From Candidatus Bathyarchaeota archaeon (lineage in GTDB: Archaea; Thermoproteota; Bathyarchaeia; Bathyarchaeales; Bathycorpusculaceae): a DNA stretch of 40,932 bases. The translations under genes and the position numbers were made by a program. Shown here piece after piece: positions 39,740-40,932 of this stretch. The notes beneath the pieces were generated by a model. The model had not been told where the DNA came from, made no database searches, and saw nothing but the letters and a program-made list of their open reading frames with translations. Within the stretch, counting starts at the first letter, position 1, and each line of letters starts with the position of its first letter. The stretch is taken from the NCBI GenBank assembly GCA_026014545.1, contig JAOZIH010000010.1:1-40932 (forward strand). The letters run 5' to 3'.

Positions 39740-39774
39740 ACAAAAACAAGCAAAAGTTAGCGTGTATTGAAGAA

Positions 39775-40773
39775 TTATGCTTTTGCTAATGCTATAGAGA
39801 TAAATTTGACTTTTTTATCCTTAATTTTTAAGGGAGTTTCCTTAATTGTAATCGGTTTTTCTTTGATTGAGCTTAACGCTTTTTCCGTGTAGGCGACTCC
39901 ATTCTCAGTTCTTTTCGCGTACCCTTTTGTCACCAACTCGTTTATTCTATTTTCGTCAACATTTCCTTCGACGCATGCAAAGTAGTCTTCGTCCTTTGGC
40001 GCTGAACCATAAATGAAAATTCCATCTGCCGCATCCATGAGGGTCTGATTTGATTTTGCACGTAAATTTTCAAACCAAGCGGCGATTGATGCAACTGCAA
40101 TGTTGAAGGTGAAGCCGTACCGCAAGGTTGTGGCTGACGCCGAGTTAATCAGCTGTTCAGAAAGAAGCGTTAAATTAACCTTTGCTTTTTGCAGCGCCAG
40201 CAAATCAATTTCTAATGATTCAACACCCCAGCTTGCATCGCCATACATGCATAATGGCGTTTCAGGTCTTAAGTCGTCCAGGAAGAACTTTATGGCTTGC
40301 CGATGTTCCCTTCTCGGGATGAGGCTTAGGGGATTTTCAGGCTGCATTATAAGTTCGTTGCGGACTTTGTTTTCCTCTGTAAGGATGCCTGCCGATTTAA
40401 GTGTAGCCGCCAGCTTCTTTATGGTTGAATAATTTATTGAGAGGTAGCTGGCTGCTTCTGAGAGGCTTATGTCGCTCTTAACTTTAAGAAGTAGGAAGTG
40501 TCTTGTGCCGCTGAACCTGAAAAGGCCATCTACGGCGACATCGCGCAGATTCACTATTATGAAGTCCTTGTTTATCCATTTGGCTTCGCCGTCGTCCAAG
40601 TGTCCTGTCTTCTTTAGAAGTTTCAGTGTGCTCCATGCAGTTTTAACTGAAACTCCAGTTGCCTTAGCCGCTGAGGATGGCGTGGCTTTGCCATGTGTCG
40701 CCAAATACTGAATGATCTCCGGGAAACCGCTGCATCGAAACAGCTGCTTTTTTAAGGGTACTGTAAGCAGCAT
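39775..40773 (-). CDS. Double-HTH regulator with nucleotidyltransferase-like domain
   Basis: A 332-residue protein. Residues 17-60 (IIQYLATHGKATPSSAAKAT) and about 95-135 (SDISLSEAASYLSINYSTIK) are two winged helix-turn-helix domains. The middle has CMYGDASWGVESLEIDLLAL, resembling the GSxxxG...DxD core of minimal nucleotidyltransferases but with the pattern degraded, so catalysis is uncertain. The C-terminal part is lysine-rich. ggaggtg before ATG 40773. Repeated GGCTA sites and the tandem repeat are just upstream, so autoregulation is plausible. Confidence 0.8.
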   Translation of the reverse strand: MLLTVPLKKQLFRCSGFPEIIQYLATHGKATPSSAAKATGVSVKTAWSTLKLLKKTGHLDDGEAKWINKDFIIVNLRDVAVDGLFRFSGTRHFLLLKVKSDISLSEAASYLSINYSTIKKLAATLKSAGILTEENKVRNELIMQPENPLSLIPRREHRQAIKFFLDDLRPETPLCMYGDASWGVESLEIDLLALQKAKVNLTLLSEQLINSASATTLRYGFTFNIAVASIAAWFENLRAKSNQTLMDAADGIFIYGSAPKDEDYFACVEGNVDENRINELVTKGYAKRTENGVAYTEKALSSIKEKPITIKETPLKIKDKKVKFISIALAKA

Positions 40774-40792
40774 AACTCTTCACCTCCAGTTG

Positions 40793-40850
40793 AGGCTATT
40801 AAGGCAGTAGCCTATAGAAAAACATTCTAACGAGAGGCTACTAATAGGAA
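40793..40850 (-). promoter_or_regulatory. Repeated GGCTA sites upstream of the regulator gene
   Basis: aggcta-ttaaggcag-tagcct (40793-40813) is an inverted repeat 20 bases before the ATG; aggctactaatagg (40836-40849) repeats the half-site, and the tandem repeat adds two more copies. Such clustering fits operator sites for the regulator. A weak TATA-like tttttctatag lies at 40812-40822 on the minus strand. Confidence 0.5.
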
Positions 40851-40932
40851 AAATATGAGAAGTAGAGTAGTTTTCAGGGCTACTAATAGGAAAAATATGA
40901 GAAGTAGAGTAGTTTTCAGGGCTACTAATAGG
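40837..40932. repeat. Perfect 42-bp tandem repeat cut by the window end
   Basis: Two complete 42-bp units (40837-40878, 40879-40920), identical, and 12 bases of a third (40921-40932). Each begins with gctactaatagg. The window stops within the array, as assemblies do in repeats, so the true copy number is unknown. Confidence 0.85.

Overview
The window looks archaeal. Many genes have TATA-like boxes about 25 bases before their starts, strong Shine-Dalgarno sites are used together with frequent GTG and TTG starts, a small CRISPR array has the usual GAAAC-type repeat end, and the recognisable proteins (anaerobic NrdD, short RNase HI, SPFH, MoxR/VWA, radical SAM) fit an anaerobic archaeon. There are no ribosomal, tRNA or core metabolic genes. 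Most genes are small and unrecognised, and almost everything from 5.1 to 40.8 kb reads on the minus strand in tight, overlapping operons. I infer a large plasmid, virus or integrated element; the sequence alone does not prove this. Both ends look like assembly breaks: the left end cuts a gene fragment and the right end stops inside a perfect 42-bp tandem repeat.

Layout. 1-2.06 kb: a partial minus-strand gene, then about 1.7 kb of low-complexity DNA that alternates between A/C-rich and G/T-rich blocks. 2.1-4.6 kb: a plus-strand operon with a small protein, an unknown protein, a membrane HExxH peptidase and a phospholipase C-like protein. 4.68-5.01 kb: five degenerate CRISPR repeats without cas genes. 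5.1-7.5 kb: a mini zinc ribbon and nrdD. 7.55-8.13 kb: about 580 bases without a gene, packed with nested inverted repeats (candidate large structured RNA). 8.2-9.4 kb: a plus-strand pair, a nuclease-like protein and an ImmA-like HExxH protein, behind a perfect 23-bp palindrome. 9.4-22.2 kb: minus-strand run of small zinc-ribbon, winged-helix and unknown beta-rich proteins, with an SPFH protein, a radical SAM enzyme and RNase HI.

22.15-32.9 kb is the most coherent system: two MoxR-type AAA ATPases, each next to an HExxH-metallopeptidase/VWA protein, plus a SWIM zinc-finger protein, a DUF3150-like coiled-coil protein, a radical SAM enzyme and several small partners, nearly all overlapping or a few bases apart. 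Such ATPase/VWA pairs remodel or assemble client complexes in other organisms; the client here is unknown. 33.0-38.9 kb: paired ribbon-helix-helix-like proteins beside a palindrome that also occurs near the CRISPR array, then small zinc and membrane proteins. 38.9-40.8 kb: a multi-zinc-site protein and a double-HTH regulator with a degenerate nucleotidyltransferase-like domain, whose upstream region carries repeated GGCTA sites and the terminal tandem repeat.

Two small genes (20.5 and 36.7 kb) appear frameshifted at A5 runs, and two diverged paralogues at 21.4 and 38.4 kb share an 84-bp identical start region. All family assignments are by eye from motifs; no database search was possible.
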